Notes: generated by a model from the sequence alone, not told the origin. Positions 27,827 to 38,944 are shown, numbered from the stretch's first letter. The stretch is 64,000 bases of DNA from G036327475 sp036327475 (GCF_036327475.1 NZ_CP132913.1:1674001-1738000); one strand, 5' to 3'. Numbers and translations are program-made.

Positions 27827-28793
27827 AATAGGGACATGCATGCCTTCCTGTTCAGCGGCCATGCCGGTAGCTGCAATAATTCCAATAGCCAAGGTTGTTG
27901 GGACGCCAACTCTCCTTGAAGTGTGACGCTTGGACGTAGGGCAGCAAGACACCTCCGCTGTCGGCTTCACGCTTTCGTTTCAGTAATGCGCTGACGCTGG
28001 GCGGGTAGGTGTGGCACACTGGTATTGACACGCAATAACGTGGCCGGTGAGAGTAGGGTAGCGGCGAAAGGAAAGGAATTAATGGCGTACTTAACCGCGA
28101 ATGCGCCCTGGCGCGACGATCTGGACTATCTCTACTACAAACCCAGCTTTCGTCGATGCCAGCACTGGTTTCGTTGACTAGCCAGCGCTGGATTAAAGGC
28201 CAAAATCTGGTGCGTCAGCGGCAATATCAAGCCACAGCAGGAACAACTGTTATTGACCGGTGGCGTAATCGATATCGGCAACGCCAAACTGACTATCGAA
28301 GGCAGCTGGCTCAGCCGCCGCGGGAACCGGATATCGCTACAAGGGGAGCTGAAAAGGAAAGATATTGGCACCGCGGCAGATTATATCGACATTGGATACG
28401 TCGTTGCGCGCAGCATCCTTTCACCTGAATTATGCTTTGTATTAATGGGTTTTACTTTGATTCGTCAAAGGCACTGCCTGGTTGAAAGACGGCATCTTGC
28501 ATACCAACGATCCGTTGATTGATGGCCTGGAAGAGGATATTATCATGGCCACGGTTAGGATGACGACATCATTTATGATTAACCCAGTAGTGGCGCTGCG
28601 GTTTTTGCCGCCAGCAAGGTGTTGGCACCGTTTGTAAAATAAGGCAGCAGCTCGGACGCGCCTGAAAAGTAGGAAGTTCTGCGCCAGCCGCGCGGTCAAG
28701 AGGCAAAGTTAAAATAACGGGCTGTCATTTAAGGTGATGCATGTCTCTATTCGCGTCGTGGCGGATCGAATCCATTTTTAAGAGTGAGTACTT

Positions 28794-29435
28794 ATGAGTT
28801 TGATGTTAGTCAGTGAATATTTGCTCTATAACAATCAACTGCAGCATGGCTATCTGTTCTCTTTAATTGGAACAGATGAGTGCATGACATCTGGGCTATG
28901 CCGATCTCTATTTCTAATTTAAGCTATCATGAAGAATGGGTCGCTAAAGACGGAATCATCAAGGAAGGGTCATACAGTATCGACCAGGGCGTCGGCGCGC
29001 GCGATAAGCGGCGAAAAACCGGTTTCGCCTATGCCGACCAAATTACGATAGCGGCGTTGAACCAAAGCGTGATGGCTGTGTGCAGCATCGTCAGTGAAGC
29101 GGGCAATGGCCGGGTACGTTACTTTGGCTGCGGTTGCTCACCGTCCAATCTATTGACTATTGGATCCGATCCGCTCGCCAATCTGCCGCACGAGGAGAAA
29201 AGCGCGCTGCTGCACCGGGTGGATAAAGCGGCGCACGCCGCCGATGCGTGCGTCCAGGAAGTTATAGCCAGCCTGTCGGGGTGTAGAGCAGTTCTGGTCG
29301 TCGCAACTGGGTGTTGGGAAGCGGTGCGTACAGTGGCGACGATGGTACGCTCGCTTGTCTGATCGGATCGCTAACTGCCGATGATAAAGGTGATAAAGGT
29401 GTGTCGAAGCAATACAATGTGCTGATTGAAATACA
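28794..29435 (+). pseudogene. tldD: Metalloprotease TldD, deleted and frameshifted
   Basis: TldD with TldE (PmbA) degrades antitoxin CcdA and matures microcin B17. The start MSLMLVSEYLLYNNQLQH at 28794 is followed by a shift. Then SYHEEWVAKDGIIKEGSYSI, KTGFAYADQI, REEK-like HEEKSALLHRVDKA and VQEVIASLSG follow. A large deletion removes the HExxxH protease site. GDDGTL, SLTADDK and QYNVLIE remain before the aaeR remnant. A 9-bp duplication (29383-29400) is inside. Confidence 0.9.
29383..29400. repeat. 9-bp tandem duplication in tldD
   Basis: GATAAAGGT is present twice in tandem (29383-29391, 29392-29400). Confidence 0.8.
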
Positions 29436-29439
29436 CCGG

Positions 29440-29639
29440 CAGCCATGGCAGTGAATTTTGCCGGCTTCGGTCAGGTCGATACTGCAGGTGCTGTAGTTAA
29501 GTAGCCTTACCTGTAAGTCATTTTCCAATTCCGCCACGGTCTGACTGGCGGAAGCGGCGCTCGTTTGCAGTCGGCGCGCGGCGCTAGTAAACGAGTTGAC
29601 CTCCCCAGGCGAATATCAACATGTGTTTAGCCTTTCCAT
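29440..29639 (-). pseudogene. aaeR: LysR-type regulator AaeR, only the N-terminal part left
   Basis: AaeR activates the aromatic-acid efflux operon aaeXAB. From the ATG at 29639 the sequence MERLNTC is followed, after a shift, by SFTSAARRLQTSAASASQTV, the winged helix, and then VRLLNYSTCSIDLTEAG in another frame. It ends about residue 75, where it meets the deleted tldD end. The effector-binding domain is gone. Confidence 0.85.
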
Positions 29640-29919
29640 TATTCACTCTGCTTTCAAAGTGACGAATTGTATAAGGTAAAATAGCGATGTCGATTCTCCT
29701 TATCGTATTCGCTAATCTGAAATAGTTTGCCGTTTTGTTAGCTATTAAATAGCAACAATTTGAGTGGGCTGTAAACATTTTGCTAACGCCCCTTTCCAGG
29801 AAAGGTCTGGGGGTTCTATGCTCATTCTGAGCACGACTGGGGCGGCCTTTTGTCGCGACACCCCCGTTAAGGCGGCGACAGGCGGTACAGGAATCGATAT
29901 GGGTTACAACTAAAAAAGT
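29640..29919. other. Intergenic region between aaeR and aaeX
   Basis: This is the divergent promoter region of aaeR and aaeXAB in relatives. A short palindrome CCTTTCC-A-GGAAAGG lies at 29791-29805. No gene is seen. Confidence 0.35.
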
Positions 29920-30081
29920 ATAAGTTTGCTTCCGGTCATGGCAATCTTTGATCTGTCCTTTTCACCGGTATTTTCGAGCTGAGGCTATTTCGCGGAATCT
30001 ATGATTTTGTCTGGCATCCAGCCTTATTCAATACCACACTGTATTGTTGCGTTTTACCTGATTTCTTGTTTGCTCGTTTGA
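29920..30081 (+). pseudogene. aaeX: Small membrane protein AaeX, broken
   Basis: AaeX is a 67-residue membrane protein of the aromatic-acid efflux operon. The ancestral ATG reads ATA (29920-29922), followed by SLLPVM, FSPVFFEL, then after a deletion GIYDFVWHPALFNTTLYCC. The end is frameshifted. It is immediately upstream of aaeA. Confidence 0.8.
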
Positions 30082-30088
30082 GGTTGTC

Positions 30089-30949
30089 GTGAAAACCTTT
30101 GCCACTAAAATTGTCCGCATCGCTCTTCACCCTGGTGCTGATAGCCGCCATCGCTATTTCCGCACCTGGTCGTTTACCGAGTCGCCCTGGACTCACGACA
30201 CCGAGTTCAGTGCCGATATGGTGGCCATTGCGCCGGGCGTCGGCGATTTGATTACTGAAGTGCCTATTCTCGATAATTGGCAGGTAAAGAAAATCGCATC
30301 ATCGACAACCCGCGTTTTTGAGGCAGTGGTGGAGAGGCAGCGCGAGGTGTCGCGTCGGCGTAGTCTGGGGTCACGCCATATTCCAAGAACAGATCGATCA
30401 GGCCAGTAACGATCTTTCGACCGTCAACCATCAGTTGGCCTAAGCCATCTCGGTGAGAAATTTAGCCAAGTTAGACTTGGCGCGCACTGAAGTGAGGGCG
30501 CCGGCGGACGGTTGGGTGACCAATTTTAACGTTCATGCCGGTGAGTTCATCACCCGCGGCTCGGTTGTGGCGGCCCTTGTGAAGAAAAATACCTTCTATC
30601 TGCTGAAGTATCTGGAAGAAACCAAGCTGGAAGGGCGCGGCCGGAGTATTGGTGGAGATCACCCCTCTTGGCAGTAACTGAATTATCACCGCTACCATCG
30701 ACAGTAGCGCCGCCGGTGTGAATAACGGCAGCGGCGCAGTGGACAGTAAAGTTGCCAGCGTCGACTCTAATCTGGAATGGGTCCGCCTGGCACTGCGCGT
30801 TCCGGTAAAAATCGTGCTTGATAAGCAGAAAGGGGATCTTTTCCGGCAGGGACCACGGCCACGGTGTGATTACCGGTCGACGCGATGGCTACTTCGGGCG
30901 GGTCTCGCCCCTGATGCAACTTATCCATCGCCTGCGCGAGTTCGGTTAA
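30089..30949 (+). pseudogene. aaeA: Aromatic-acid efflux membrane-fusion protein AaeA, broken
   Basis: AaeA links the AaeB pump to the periplasm. The GTG at 30089 gives MKTFATKIVRIAL and then shifts. ESPWTHDTEFSADMVAIAPG, NLAKLDLARTEVRAPADGWV, NFNVHAGEFITRGS, KVASVDSNLEWVRLALRVPV and the end IHRLREFG before TAA (30947-30949) match in order. Several stops lie between. Confidence 0.92.
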
Positions 30950-30952
30950 CCG

Positions 30953-31545
30953 GTGGCTTATGCTGCAATCTCTGTTTTTTCGCTGGCACTTGCCTTTAAG
31001 CTGACGTTTGCGATTTTGCTGGCGTTAGTCCTCGGCTTTTATCTTCAGCTGCAAACGCTGTGCTGGTCAGTATTGACCGTTGCCATCATCGTCGCCGGCC
31101 AGACATTTGCCGCCGGCGGTGAGTCGTTCGCGGGCGCAATCTATCACCACAGTATGCTGGGGATCATCGGTACCTTTAATCGGCTATTTGGGCGCGCTGG
31201 TTATTATTATCCTGACGATCCGCGCGCCGTGGTGATACTGATGTTAAGCTGCCTCTTGGCCGGCCTGTACACTGCGCTCATTAGCCCGGGCCCTGTACAC
31301 TGCGCTCATTATCATCGTCGTATCTATTGTCCTCGGCATTATTTGCACCATCTTGGCCGATATCCTTTTTCGCAGCGCTCCATCAAGTGCGATATCGATC
31401 GCGCGCTGGATAATCTTTTGATCCATTATCGGCCACTGCAACTGTGCGTGAATAATGCGCCAAAAGAAGAGGTGGACAACACCAAATTGTCTTTGCAACT
31501 TGTTGATATCTAAAGAAATTACATGCGTTCACAAATAGCGCTGAA
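30953..31545 (+). pseudogene. aaeB: Aromatic-acid efflux pump AaeB, truncated
   Basis: AaeB is a 655-residue inner-membrane pump. Only about 190 residues of the N-terminal membrane domain remain: FAILLALVLGFYLQLQT, VLTVAIIVAGQTFAAGGE, AGAIYHHSMLGIIGTF. A 28-bp-period duplication at 31264-31311 shifts the frame, and SIKCDIDRALDNLL follows. Beyond about 31545 the sequence belongs to an MscS-family channel, so the rest was deleted. Confidence 0.88.
31264..31311. repeat. 20-bp direct repeat with 28-bp period in aaeB
   Basis: CCTGTACACTGCGCTCATTA occurs at 31264-31283 and again at 31292-31311, separated by the eight bases GCCCGGGC. Confidence 0.9.
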
Positions 31546-31654
31546 TTCAGGGAGTATTTTGTCGGCGAGTTTCTGGGCTCCGGTATTGCAGTCTCAATCT
31601 GTCGATAAGCATCGGCTGGCCGGTTTTGAAAGCACCCAGCAGTGGTGGGGCTGG

Positions 31655-32730
31655 TATGCGTTACAGTGATCGCAATTGCCATCTTGCTTGCGTTATTGAT
31701 TGGCTATATCTCTTTAGCACACTCCTTTCCTTAACCTTGGAACTCATTTGTTGAGGCAGCGAATAAAGCAAATGTTTAATCTCGACAACCGATAATCTCT
31801 CCCAGGCAGCCACTTTACTGTCGATCATCTGTAGCCATTGCTACTGTTGGTACTATCGCGTTAATTAATAACAATTTCGATTCTACCACCCCGTAGCGTT
31901 GTTACATAAGTGCTGGAAGTCTTGTGTGGAAAGGGATTGTAGAGGCGTAAAATCGTCCCTGCCCATGTGGTGAATGTACTGATTTTCCTGGCCATCGCCA
32001 TCTATGTTTTACACTTGACCAGACTCTGGCTGGAGAAAGATTGCCTGCCGCAGACCATGATGGAGCCGGCGTTCCTCGCTGGTGACGCTGTTTAGTAATG
32101 TCGACTATGTACTGGTGATCCTGTTAACTTTATTCACACTTGGTATCCAGTGGAATGATCTGGCCTGGATCGTCAGCGCGCCGTCGGTGGGGATCGGTTT
32201 CAGCCCACAAGAAATAGTGAAACATTTTCTTTCCTGCCTGATCCTGCTGACGGAACACCCGGTAAAGTTGGCGATCGCATCAGTATCAGCGGTATAGAAG
32301 GCGATATACGCCGCATTAACGTGCGCGCCACCGAGATCCAGCTTGGCGACCACTCAACGGTAATCGTGTCCAATTTCCAACTGATTTCCAAGAAGGCGCA
32401 CAATACCACTATGGATAACGCGCAAGGCGTAGTCTTCTGACGTTCCCGCTGGATATCGAGACAAGGTTCGCGCGCTGCTGCCAGCAGCCTGCCGCATGAG
32501 GTGGTACAAAGCGCGCTCGCGCCGTCGGTAGCTTTCAGCTAACCGAATCGGGTATCGTATTGAGCGTTACCGGTTTTGTCAGTAGTCCGCGCGGCGTGCC
32601 ATCCACCAAAAGCAATGCGCTGTTCGAGATCTTAAAGCGCCGGCGCGCCGACGGCATAACGTTGTCGATACCGCAGAAAATGATAGTCGAGAACGCTAAC
32701 CTATCGCCTACGATACTGCCCGAACCCTGA
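31655..32730 (+). pseudogene. MscS-family mechanosensitive channel, broken
   Basis: The C-terminal half of an MscS-type channel with extra N-terminal helices is readable in several frames: IFLAIAIYVLHLTR, SLVTLFSNVDYVLVILLTL, the pore and vestibule region VGIGF..QEIVK, ISGIEGDIRRINVRATEIQL, DHSTVIVSNFQLIS and LTESGIVLSVTGFVS. It ends near 32730. These motifs fit the larger paralogues rather than MscS itself. It follows the aaeB truncation, so the two are joined by a deletion or rearrangement. Confidence 0.82.
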
Positions 32731-32873
32731 TCTTTTATCTGCCGGCGTAGAAGCAGGTCCGCGTGCGTCTCACGCCGCAACCCTGCAAGCGTCGGACAGC
32801 CCAGGTCAGCCCATCTGTTCTTCGCGGCAAGTCAGTTTAAGTCGGCGTTGGCGCATTGGGCGGCTTCAAAGTG

Positions 32874-33400
32874 ATGGATCACATCATCTATAATGGGCGC
32901 AGCCGCGGCGTCTTTGGATCAGTAGGCAGTGAATTGTCAACAATCTCGCAAATGCCTCTACCACGGGGTTTCGTAGCCAGCTGTCCACTGCGCACGCGGT
33001 ATCGGTGGAGGGGAAGCTGCCGACGTACCCTGAGCGTGGCCTCGACGCCGGACGCGCTGATAACGTCAGGACCGATTGAGACCACTGACGATCGTTTGAA
33101 TCGCACTCGACGGCGATGGATTCCTGGCGGTACAGGGCTTCCGCTAATAGGGCAGAACGACCCACTGATAGTGCCGACGCAAGTTTCTCTCACCATCGAC
33201 AACGGCGATGTGTTAAATACAGTCGGTGGGGCAACTGAAACGCGTCACTTGCCGATGCCGGTACGTTGGTGCGCGGCGATGACGACCTGTTCTACTTCAA
33301 CGATGATGCGTAGGGCGCGCAGGCGATGCTGCCGAATGACACAACGCCGTCAGCGCTGCCCTGCGGGCCAATCACGTTTATCCCTCAGCTAATTGCAGGA
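32874..33400 (+). pseudogene. flgF: Flagellar proximal-rod protein FlgF, broken
   Basis: From ATG 32874 the sequence reads MDHIIYN and, in other frames, SVGSELSTISQMPLPRGF (standing for the NNLANASTPGF block), VEGKLPTYPERGLDAG, and a late VRGDDDLFYFND. Stops and shifts are numerous. It is the first of six consecutive flagellar rod, ring and hook genes in canonical order. Confidence 0.8.
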
Positions 33401-33410
33401 GGGCCAACGG

Positions 33411-34048
33411 ATGACCCGTTTTATATGGATTACCAAAACCGGTCTTGATGCCCGGCAGACTAATATGGATGTGATATCGAACAACCTGGCCAACATTACT
33501 ACCAACGGCTTTAAAGCGCCAGCGCGCGGTATTTAGGGATTTACTGTATCAAGCCGTCCGCCAGTCAGGGCGCGCAATCGTCGTACAGACTATGCTGCCC
33601 TCGTGGCTGTAACTGGGTACCGCACAGTCAGCACCGAGCTACTGCCATAGCCGGGGTAACCCGAAGGGGTAACCTGGAGAAGACCAACAATAGCAAGGAT
33701 ATGGCCATTAGCGGTAAAGGTTTTCAGGTGCAATGCCGGACGGCACTACGGCTTATGCGCGCGATGGCTCGTTTCAGATTGATCAGAACGACCAGATGGT
33801 GATTTCCAGTGATTATCCGATTCAGCTTGCTGCATCACACCATTCCTGATAACACGCTCACCATGACCATCGCCCGCGACGGCGTAGTGAGCGTCACGGT
33901 ACAGGAGCAAACCAACGCCACGCAGGTAGTGGTGGAAGAGCTCGTGGATATGTCAGGTACAGCACGCCTAATAGCAAGGCGGTCAGCACTTCTGAGCAAG
34001 GCGGTCAGCACTTCTGAATCCATGCTGCAAAAACTGACGCAACTTTAA
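33411..34048 (+). pseudogene. flgG: Flagellar distal-rod protein FlgG, broken
   Basis: MTRFIWITKTGLDARQTNMD and VISNNLANITTNGFKAPAR follow the ATG at 33411, with a GCAGGAGGG ribosome site. A stop comes soon after. Later VSTELLP, DNTLTMTIARDGVVSVTV, and after a deletion EELVDM and SESMLQKLTQL before TAA. A perfect 22-bp tandem duplication (33973-34016) lies close to the 3' end. Confidence 0.92.
33973..34016. repeat. Perfect 22-bp tandem duplication in flgG
   Basis: Two adjacent units starting AGCAAGGCGGTCAGC (33973-33994, 33995-34016). Confidence 0.93.
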
Positions 34049-34179
34049 CATGATGAACGCGTACGGAGAGGGTATAGCCCGCTCGCCGGGTAGAGAGATT
34101 TGGCCTGCGCCAGCGATCCGGCGCTAAACGTTTAGATTGAGATACCCCATCGATGATGATAACAATTTTAACATCCGAG

Positions 34180-34690
34180 TTCGGCCGTCGGCCAGCGTGT
34201 TTTAACTGGCCGGTGCGAGCGCCATGTGCCTGGCAGGCTTCGTTACCTGCCACATAAAGATTTAGTGGAGGAAGCGACCTCCGCCGAGCTGGCTCTCGCG
34301 TCGATGCCTGTGGCCAACGGTTCGATTTTTCCACCTCACAGAAACGTCAGCGCCAGAAAAAGTTCATCTGTCAACGCCACGCATAAGTGGAGCAATACGC
34401 TGGCGTTCGACGGTTCTGAAAATTCTTAACTGGCTGGTTTCAAATAGAAGTATGGCCGAAAAATGCCTGTACCGGCACCATGCCCGTAATGGTGGCGGAA
34501 GCCTGGTCAACAGCAACCTGAAAGTGGTGGGTGAAAAGCAGATCTCCACCAACCAGAGTACCGAATACATCCGTTTCTCAGGTGTTGTCAACTCGTGCAC
34601 CATCAACGGCGATAACACGGTGGTGTCCACGCAGGTGGCGGACATCCGAATCTAATATGTGGAAGGTTATATCGACGAAGCGTAGGCGAC
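34180..34690 (+). pseudogene. flgH: Flagellar L-ring protein FlgH, broken
   Basis: Readable pieces are LAGASAMCLAG (lipoprotein signal), KDLVEEATSAELALASMPVA, NGSIFP, VSARKSSSVNAT, NLKVVGEKQISTNQSTEYIR, FSGVVNSCTINGDN and STQVADIRI, then EGYIDEA. They span at least two frames, with stops between. Order and spacing are those of the L-ring lipoprotein. Confidence 0.9.
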
Positions 34691-34716
34691 GGGTGTACTC
34701 CACTGTTAGAGGCTTC

Positions 34717-35739
34717 ATGACCAGAACCCCGACCTTCATCAGCCGCAGTGGCCTGTTTTTTTTGCCGCCGCCGCGCTGCTTCTCTTGCTTCTTAGCGCGC
34801 TCGCTGCCGCTGAACGCCTGCGAGATTTATGGATATACAGAGCGTACGGGACAGACGCCGTTTACTATCCACATCTTGGAACATGTTATCGCAGTTAGGG
34901 ATCACCATGCCGAACAGTACCAATATGCAACTGAAAAACGTCGCAGCGGTGATGGTGACCGTGAGTTATCCGGCATTCGCCCACACCGGGCAGACGATTA
35001 ACGTGATGGTAATCGTCTATGGGCTCGGCAAAAAGCTTGCGCGGTGGCACGCTGTTGATGGTGCCGCTCAAAGGGGCTGACAGTCAGGTGTATGCGCTGG
35101 CACAAGGCAATCTACTGGTGTACAGCACGGGCGCCGGCGGCAGCCGAGTGCAAATCAATCAACTGTCGGGTGAACGGATTAATCATGGCGCGGTAATTGA
35201 GCGGGAATTACCCAGCACCTTCGGCTACAGTCCGCTGTTGTTACAGTAAATTAAAACGGAAAACTTCAGTTTGCCCTAAGCGCATCAGCGATGCCATTAA
35301 TCGCTTTAACAGCATGGACGTCGCCCGGGCGCTAGATGCCCGCACCGTTAAGTCATCCTGCCAGCCGACAACAGCGCGCAGGTTCGTTTTCTAGCGCAAA
35401 TCCAGGATATCGATATCGCCGTCGGCCAGATGGATACCAGGTGATTATCAACTCGCGTACTGGTTCGGTCGTGGTGAACAGGAATGTCACCCTGGATAAT
35501 TGCGCGGTGGCGCAGGGCAATCTTTCCGTGGTGGTGTTAGCCAATACCCTCCTTACCAATGGTAATACCGTGGTTACGTCGCATACCTAGATTTCCATGC
35601 TAAAGCTGAATCCAGCGACAGCCTCAGCCTCAATAATGTTATTCGCGCGATGAACGCCCTGGGTGCGACGCCAAACGATTTGAGTCGTTCTGCAGATGAA
35701 AAGCGCCGACTGTCTGCAGGCCAACTGGAGATCATCTGA
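34717..35739 (+). pseudogene. flgI: Flagellar P-ring protein FlgI, broken
   Basis: From the ATG at 34717 the pieces include MLSQLGITMPNSTNMQLKNV, AAVMVTVSYPAFAHTGQTIN, GSAKSLRGGTLLMVPLKGAD, VYALAQGNLLV, LSGERINHGAVIEREL, VVINSRTGSVVVNRNVTLD, CAVAQGNLSV, and the end AGQLEII before TGA. Frames change many times. The stop overlaps the flgJ start. Confidence 0.93.
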
Positions 35740-36586
35740 TGACGCTTATGCGGAGCATAGTCCTTGTCCTTTCCTCCCACCTATGCGCCAATGCGCTGAA
35801 TAAACTGCATCAGCAGGCGGTGGCGCAATCGCTACAGGCTCTGAAAGCGGTGGGAACAGGTTGATGACCTGTTCGTGCAGATGATGATGCTGAAAAGCAT
35901 GCGCGATGCATTGCCCCAGAAGGGGTTGCTGGATGGCCACCAAACGCAACTCTACATCAGATTGTGTGCTCAGCAGATAGCCAGCAACTTTTCGCCAAAT
36001 AGCTGAGCTGGCGGATATAATGATGAAGCAACTAAACCACGCCTAGGTGGCGGCTACGCTAGACGGCACGACTACCGCCCAGGGCGGGACTGTCCACGCT
36101 GGCCCCGGCGCTGACGCCTATATGCCATGCTCTACTCGAGGAAATACTACGGCGCGAAAAGACGAGGAGGCGACGCCAGCGGCAACGGCATCCCATCATT
36201 CCATCATTTAATTTTCTGGCGGCACTGGAAACCGGCTGTGGTAAGCGTAAATCCCCACCACAGACGGCAAACTCAGCCACAACCTGTTCGGGATTAAGGC
36301 CACCAGCGATTGTCAGGGCGCATCGACCACCACAATGACCAAAACGGCCAAGCGATGAAAGTTCCCCAGCATTGTACAACTCTTATTTAGTGGCAATTGA
36401 AGATTATATTCAATTGCTTACCACCAATCCCCGCGATCGCGAAGTAGTGAGCGCCAAATATCCTGAAGAGTGGCCTGTGCGTTACAGCGCGCCGGCCATG
36501 CACCAACCCCGGCTACGGGAAAACTAGTACAGATTATCCACCCGGCGGTAAAAGCCTATACCCATGCTTTAAGCTCACTGTTCTAA
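35739..36586 (+). pseudogene. flgJ: Flagellar rod assembly muramidase FlgJ, broken
   Basis: The ATG overlaps the flgI TGA. Pieces of the rod-scaffold half (VDDLFVQMM, LKSMRDALPQKGL, TQLYIRLCAQQIA) are followed by eroded remnants of the muramidase half and an end ALSSLF before TAA. Stops occur throughout. Confidence 0.85.
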
Positions 36587-36704
36587 TAATGCCCGACGAA
36601 TTCTTTTTTACGCACTCTAAAGTTTTATCCCTTAGCGTCGTTATTTTTTAATTTCAGTAGTGATTCGTTGGTTTTTATTCATCATATATCTGGAATAAAG
36701 GAAA

Positions 36705-37490
36705 TGACATTTCAGCCCATTACACAATATCGCTTTCTCCGAATTAAAAGCCGCGCAGATAGCATTGGCCACGACCTCAAACAATATTAGCAACGCCTAT
36801 GTCGACGGCTATAATTTGTAGGGGTGACGATGAGCAAGGCTCAGCAAAGCGATGTGCCGGGAACGGCGTCATCGTCACCGGCATCAGCCGCGCCCATGAC
36901 TCGCTGGTGGTTGGCAGCTACGTACGGCGTCTGCGTCCGATTCGGATGCGTACTTATTCACCAAGATGAGCACCTTTTCGCCTCGCTACAGGCGTTATCC
37001 TCGGCCGCCAGCCATAGCGAGCGCGGCGCGTCAGATGGTGATTAGCAGAGGGCAGAATCTGATGGCCAGCTCAGTAACCTGAGCAATACTCTATGCGATA
37101 TGGATATCGCCATCGATAGCCAGCTCTTCGCCACCGCCGCTCAAATCAACAGCTATGCAAAACAGATTGCCACTCTTAATGGCCAGATGGCCCGTCAGGG
37201 TACCGGTTCAGAGCCCAACTGAATCAGCACGACCAGCTGGTCAAGTTGCTTGATAATTGGTCGGCGTCAATGTGACGGTGCAAGACGATAGTACCCTCAG
37301 CCCAACATTGGTAGCGGCCTGACCCTGGTGCAGAGTAGCAGTGTCTATTGCAGTGGTGCCGTTCTCAGCCGATGCGTCGAAAATGGCGCTGCTCGGGTGT
37401 GGTGCCTGGCGAAATGTTGGTCGAGCCGGCGTGGCGTTATTTCTTGACACTGGAGGAGAGGCTGAAACCAATTGCCAGGCTTTCAGCCGG
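36705..37490 (+). pseudogene. flgK: Hook-filament junction protein FlgK, broken
   Basis: Pieces: FSELKAAQIALATTSNNISN, AYVDGYN (start region), VTGISRAHDSLV, DMDIAIDSQLFATAAQINSY, AKQIATLNGQMARQGTG, NQHDQLVKLLD, VGVNVTVQDDSTLS. About 250 of roughly 550 residues can be recovered. The C-terminal half is missing. It ends the flagellar cluster. Confidence 0.87.
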
Positions 37491-37764
37491 AGCTGCAGGG
37501 GATCTATATCCAGCAAGACGCCTGTGACACCCGGCGGCTACATTGTCATGTGGTTTGCCGCTGATGGCGCTGGTTTCTCTACCGTAATTGGCTGAGGCAA
37601 TGGTGCGCGCGATTGCCGCAACTGCCGCAACGCTCGCGGCCTTGGCTACGGATCCCGTCTGCGTAGTGGGCCTTTGAGGTATTAAAGTGGCATGCCCGCG
37701 CGCGACACGCAATAGTCGGCAACTGTGCTTGCCTTGGCCGCAGATCACTCCTACGTATTGACCC
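37491..37764. other. Unassigned stretch between flgK and mltC
   Basis: No family is recognisable. A GC-rich segment around 37610-37640 contains GCCGCAACT twice in tandem. It may hold worn 3' flgK sequence or a lost neighbour. Confidence 0.35.
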
Positions 37765-38886
37765 TTATGGCGTTAAGATGGCGACATCAGCGCGCCGCGC
37801 GCCGATGCTATTCACCCGCCGATAGCTTTTCTGTAGATTATTCACTTTATACAGGTAGCGACGCGATTCCACTGAGGGATGCTGCGTGGACAACGTTTGA
37901 TAAACCTCGTCAGGCTGCATGCTGTTGATTATCTGGAACGCCAGGTTCGGGTCGCGTGAGAAAACCCGTAGCACACTACTGGCGCCACCGTTATATGCGG
38001 TGATCACCGCATATCGCCGCGACGTTGGGTTGAGAATGCTGCCCAAGTAACTGTTTTGCAACATCGCCAGATAGGCAGTGCCGGTATCGATATTGTTTTT
38101 CGGATCGAATAGATAGCTGCGACTCGGCTGGCCACATTTGCCTTTCATTTTGAACACGTCGCGTCCCGCGCTGTGCTGCACCACCTGCATGAGTCCCAAG
38201 GCATCTGCGTGACTCACCGCATAAGGGTTGAAGCTTGATTCCGTCTGCATGATCGCCAAGATCAGTGACTGATCGACGCCATATTGATGCGAGGCTTTGC
38301 GCACCATGCCTGAGTATTTATGGGAACGCTTGTCCACATGGTTCGGCACCAGTTGAATAGTGATGGACCATATTTGCCGCAGGCCAGTGGTGCGGGTTTG
38401 CAAGCGGGTTTGCAGAAGATAATCGGCGAAATAGGCAGCGCGCCACTTCAAGCGAATCGGTTCGCCGTTATTATCCAGCACCTGCCCATAGAGGAAGGGC
38501 TCTTTGCTAACAGGAATATCGTCCGCATCCGAATAAAGATCGATATTGCCGGGATCGTTACCTATCAATAGGGTTCTGATAATCGCCTGCCGCAGATGCG
38601 CGCTCGGATTATTGCCAGCGATGGTTTCGACGGTAATGGTACCGGCATCAAAGTTGATATGGCTGCGGGTATCGTATTGATCAGTGTATTTGACGTAGTC
38701 TTTCGGCCCGGCAATCAGAACTTCATTCAGCCCCCAGAGATTTTCAATGTTATGAGCAAACTGGCCCATCAAAATATCGAAACCGTTTGTATCTTTTATG
38801 TGGGCTTTATTTTCGGCATTGTTTTTGCTACTGGAACAGGAGATTAATAACGGGGTAATGATCACTAACGGTAATATTTTCTTCAT
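37765..38886 (-). CDS. mltC: Membrane-bound lytic transglycosylase C
   Basis: MltC cleaves peptidoglycan glycan strands from the inner face of the outer membrane. The ATG at 38886 gives a lipoprotein signal with lipobox LLISC (cysteine at residue 16); an upstream in-frame ATG at 38991 is not conserved. The N-terminal domain (KDTNGFDILMGQFAHNIENL) and the C-terminal SLT domain (catalytic Glu in QTESSFNPYA, ALGLMQ, TAYNGG) are complete. It has 373 residues versus 359, with extra residues at the C-terminus. It follows mutY and yggX as in relatives. Confidence 0.95.
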   Translation of the reverse strand: MKKILPLVIITPLLISCSSSKNNAENKAHIKDTNGFDILMGQFAHNIENLWGLNEVLIAGPKDYVKYTDQYDTRSHINFDAGTITVETIAGNNPSAHLRQAIIRTLLIGNDPGNIDLYSDADDIPVSKEPFLYGQVLDNNGEPIRLKWRAAYFADYLLQTRLQTRTTGLRQIWSITIQLVPNHVDKRSHKYSGMVRKASHQYGVDQSLILAIMQTESSFNPYAVSHADALGLMQVVQHSAGRDVFKMKGKCGQPSRSYLFDPKNNIDTGTAYLAMLQNSYLGSILNPTSRRYAVITAYNGGASSVLRVFSRDPNLAFQIINSMQPDEVYQTLSTQHPSVESRRYLYKVNNLQKSYRRVNSIGARRADVAILTP

Positions 38887-38944
38887 GTTACGGTCCGTGC
38901 CAGGGCTAGAAATTTCCATGGCATAGGCACATCGAAAGGCGTTA

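Larger units (their letters stand above)
26604..28717 (+). pseudogene. yhdP: AsmA-like protein YhdP, 5' deleted and broken
   Basis: YhdP is a large bridge-like protein implicated in phospholipid transport to the outer membrane. About 2.1 kb remains of a normal 3.8 kb. The first third is missing at the rng junction. Recognisable pieces are: PWEVLLGHVSGEAKGSLAAG, YGDRLVDYLIGVLKGGQ, IPDYSEEKLLIDAGI, ANAPWRDDLDYLYYKPS, GTAWLKDGILHTND, IDGLEEDIIMA and the final RQPRGQEAKLK-stop (28715-28717). Two tandem duplications (27591-27618, 27787-27826) lie inside. Confidence 0.9.

Noticed and set aside
29791..29805. CCTTTCC-A-GGAAAGG palindrome as an operator
   Set aside because: Too short to support, next to dead aaeR/aaeX; noted but no regulator can be tied to it.
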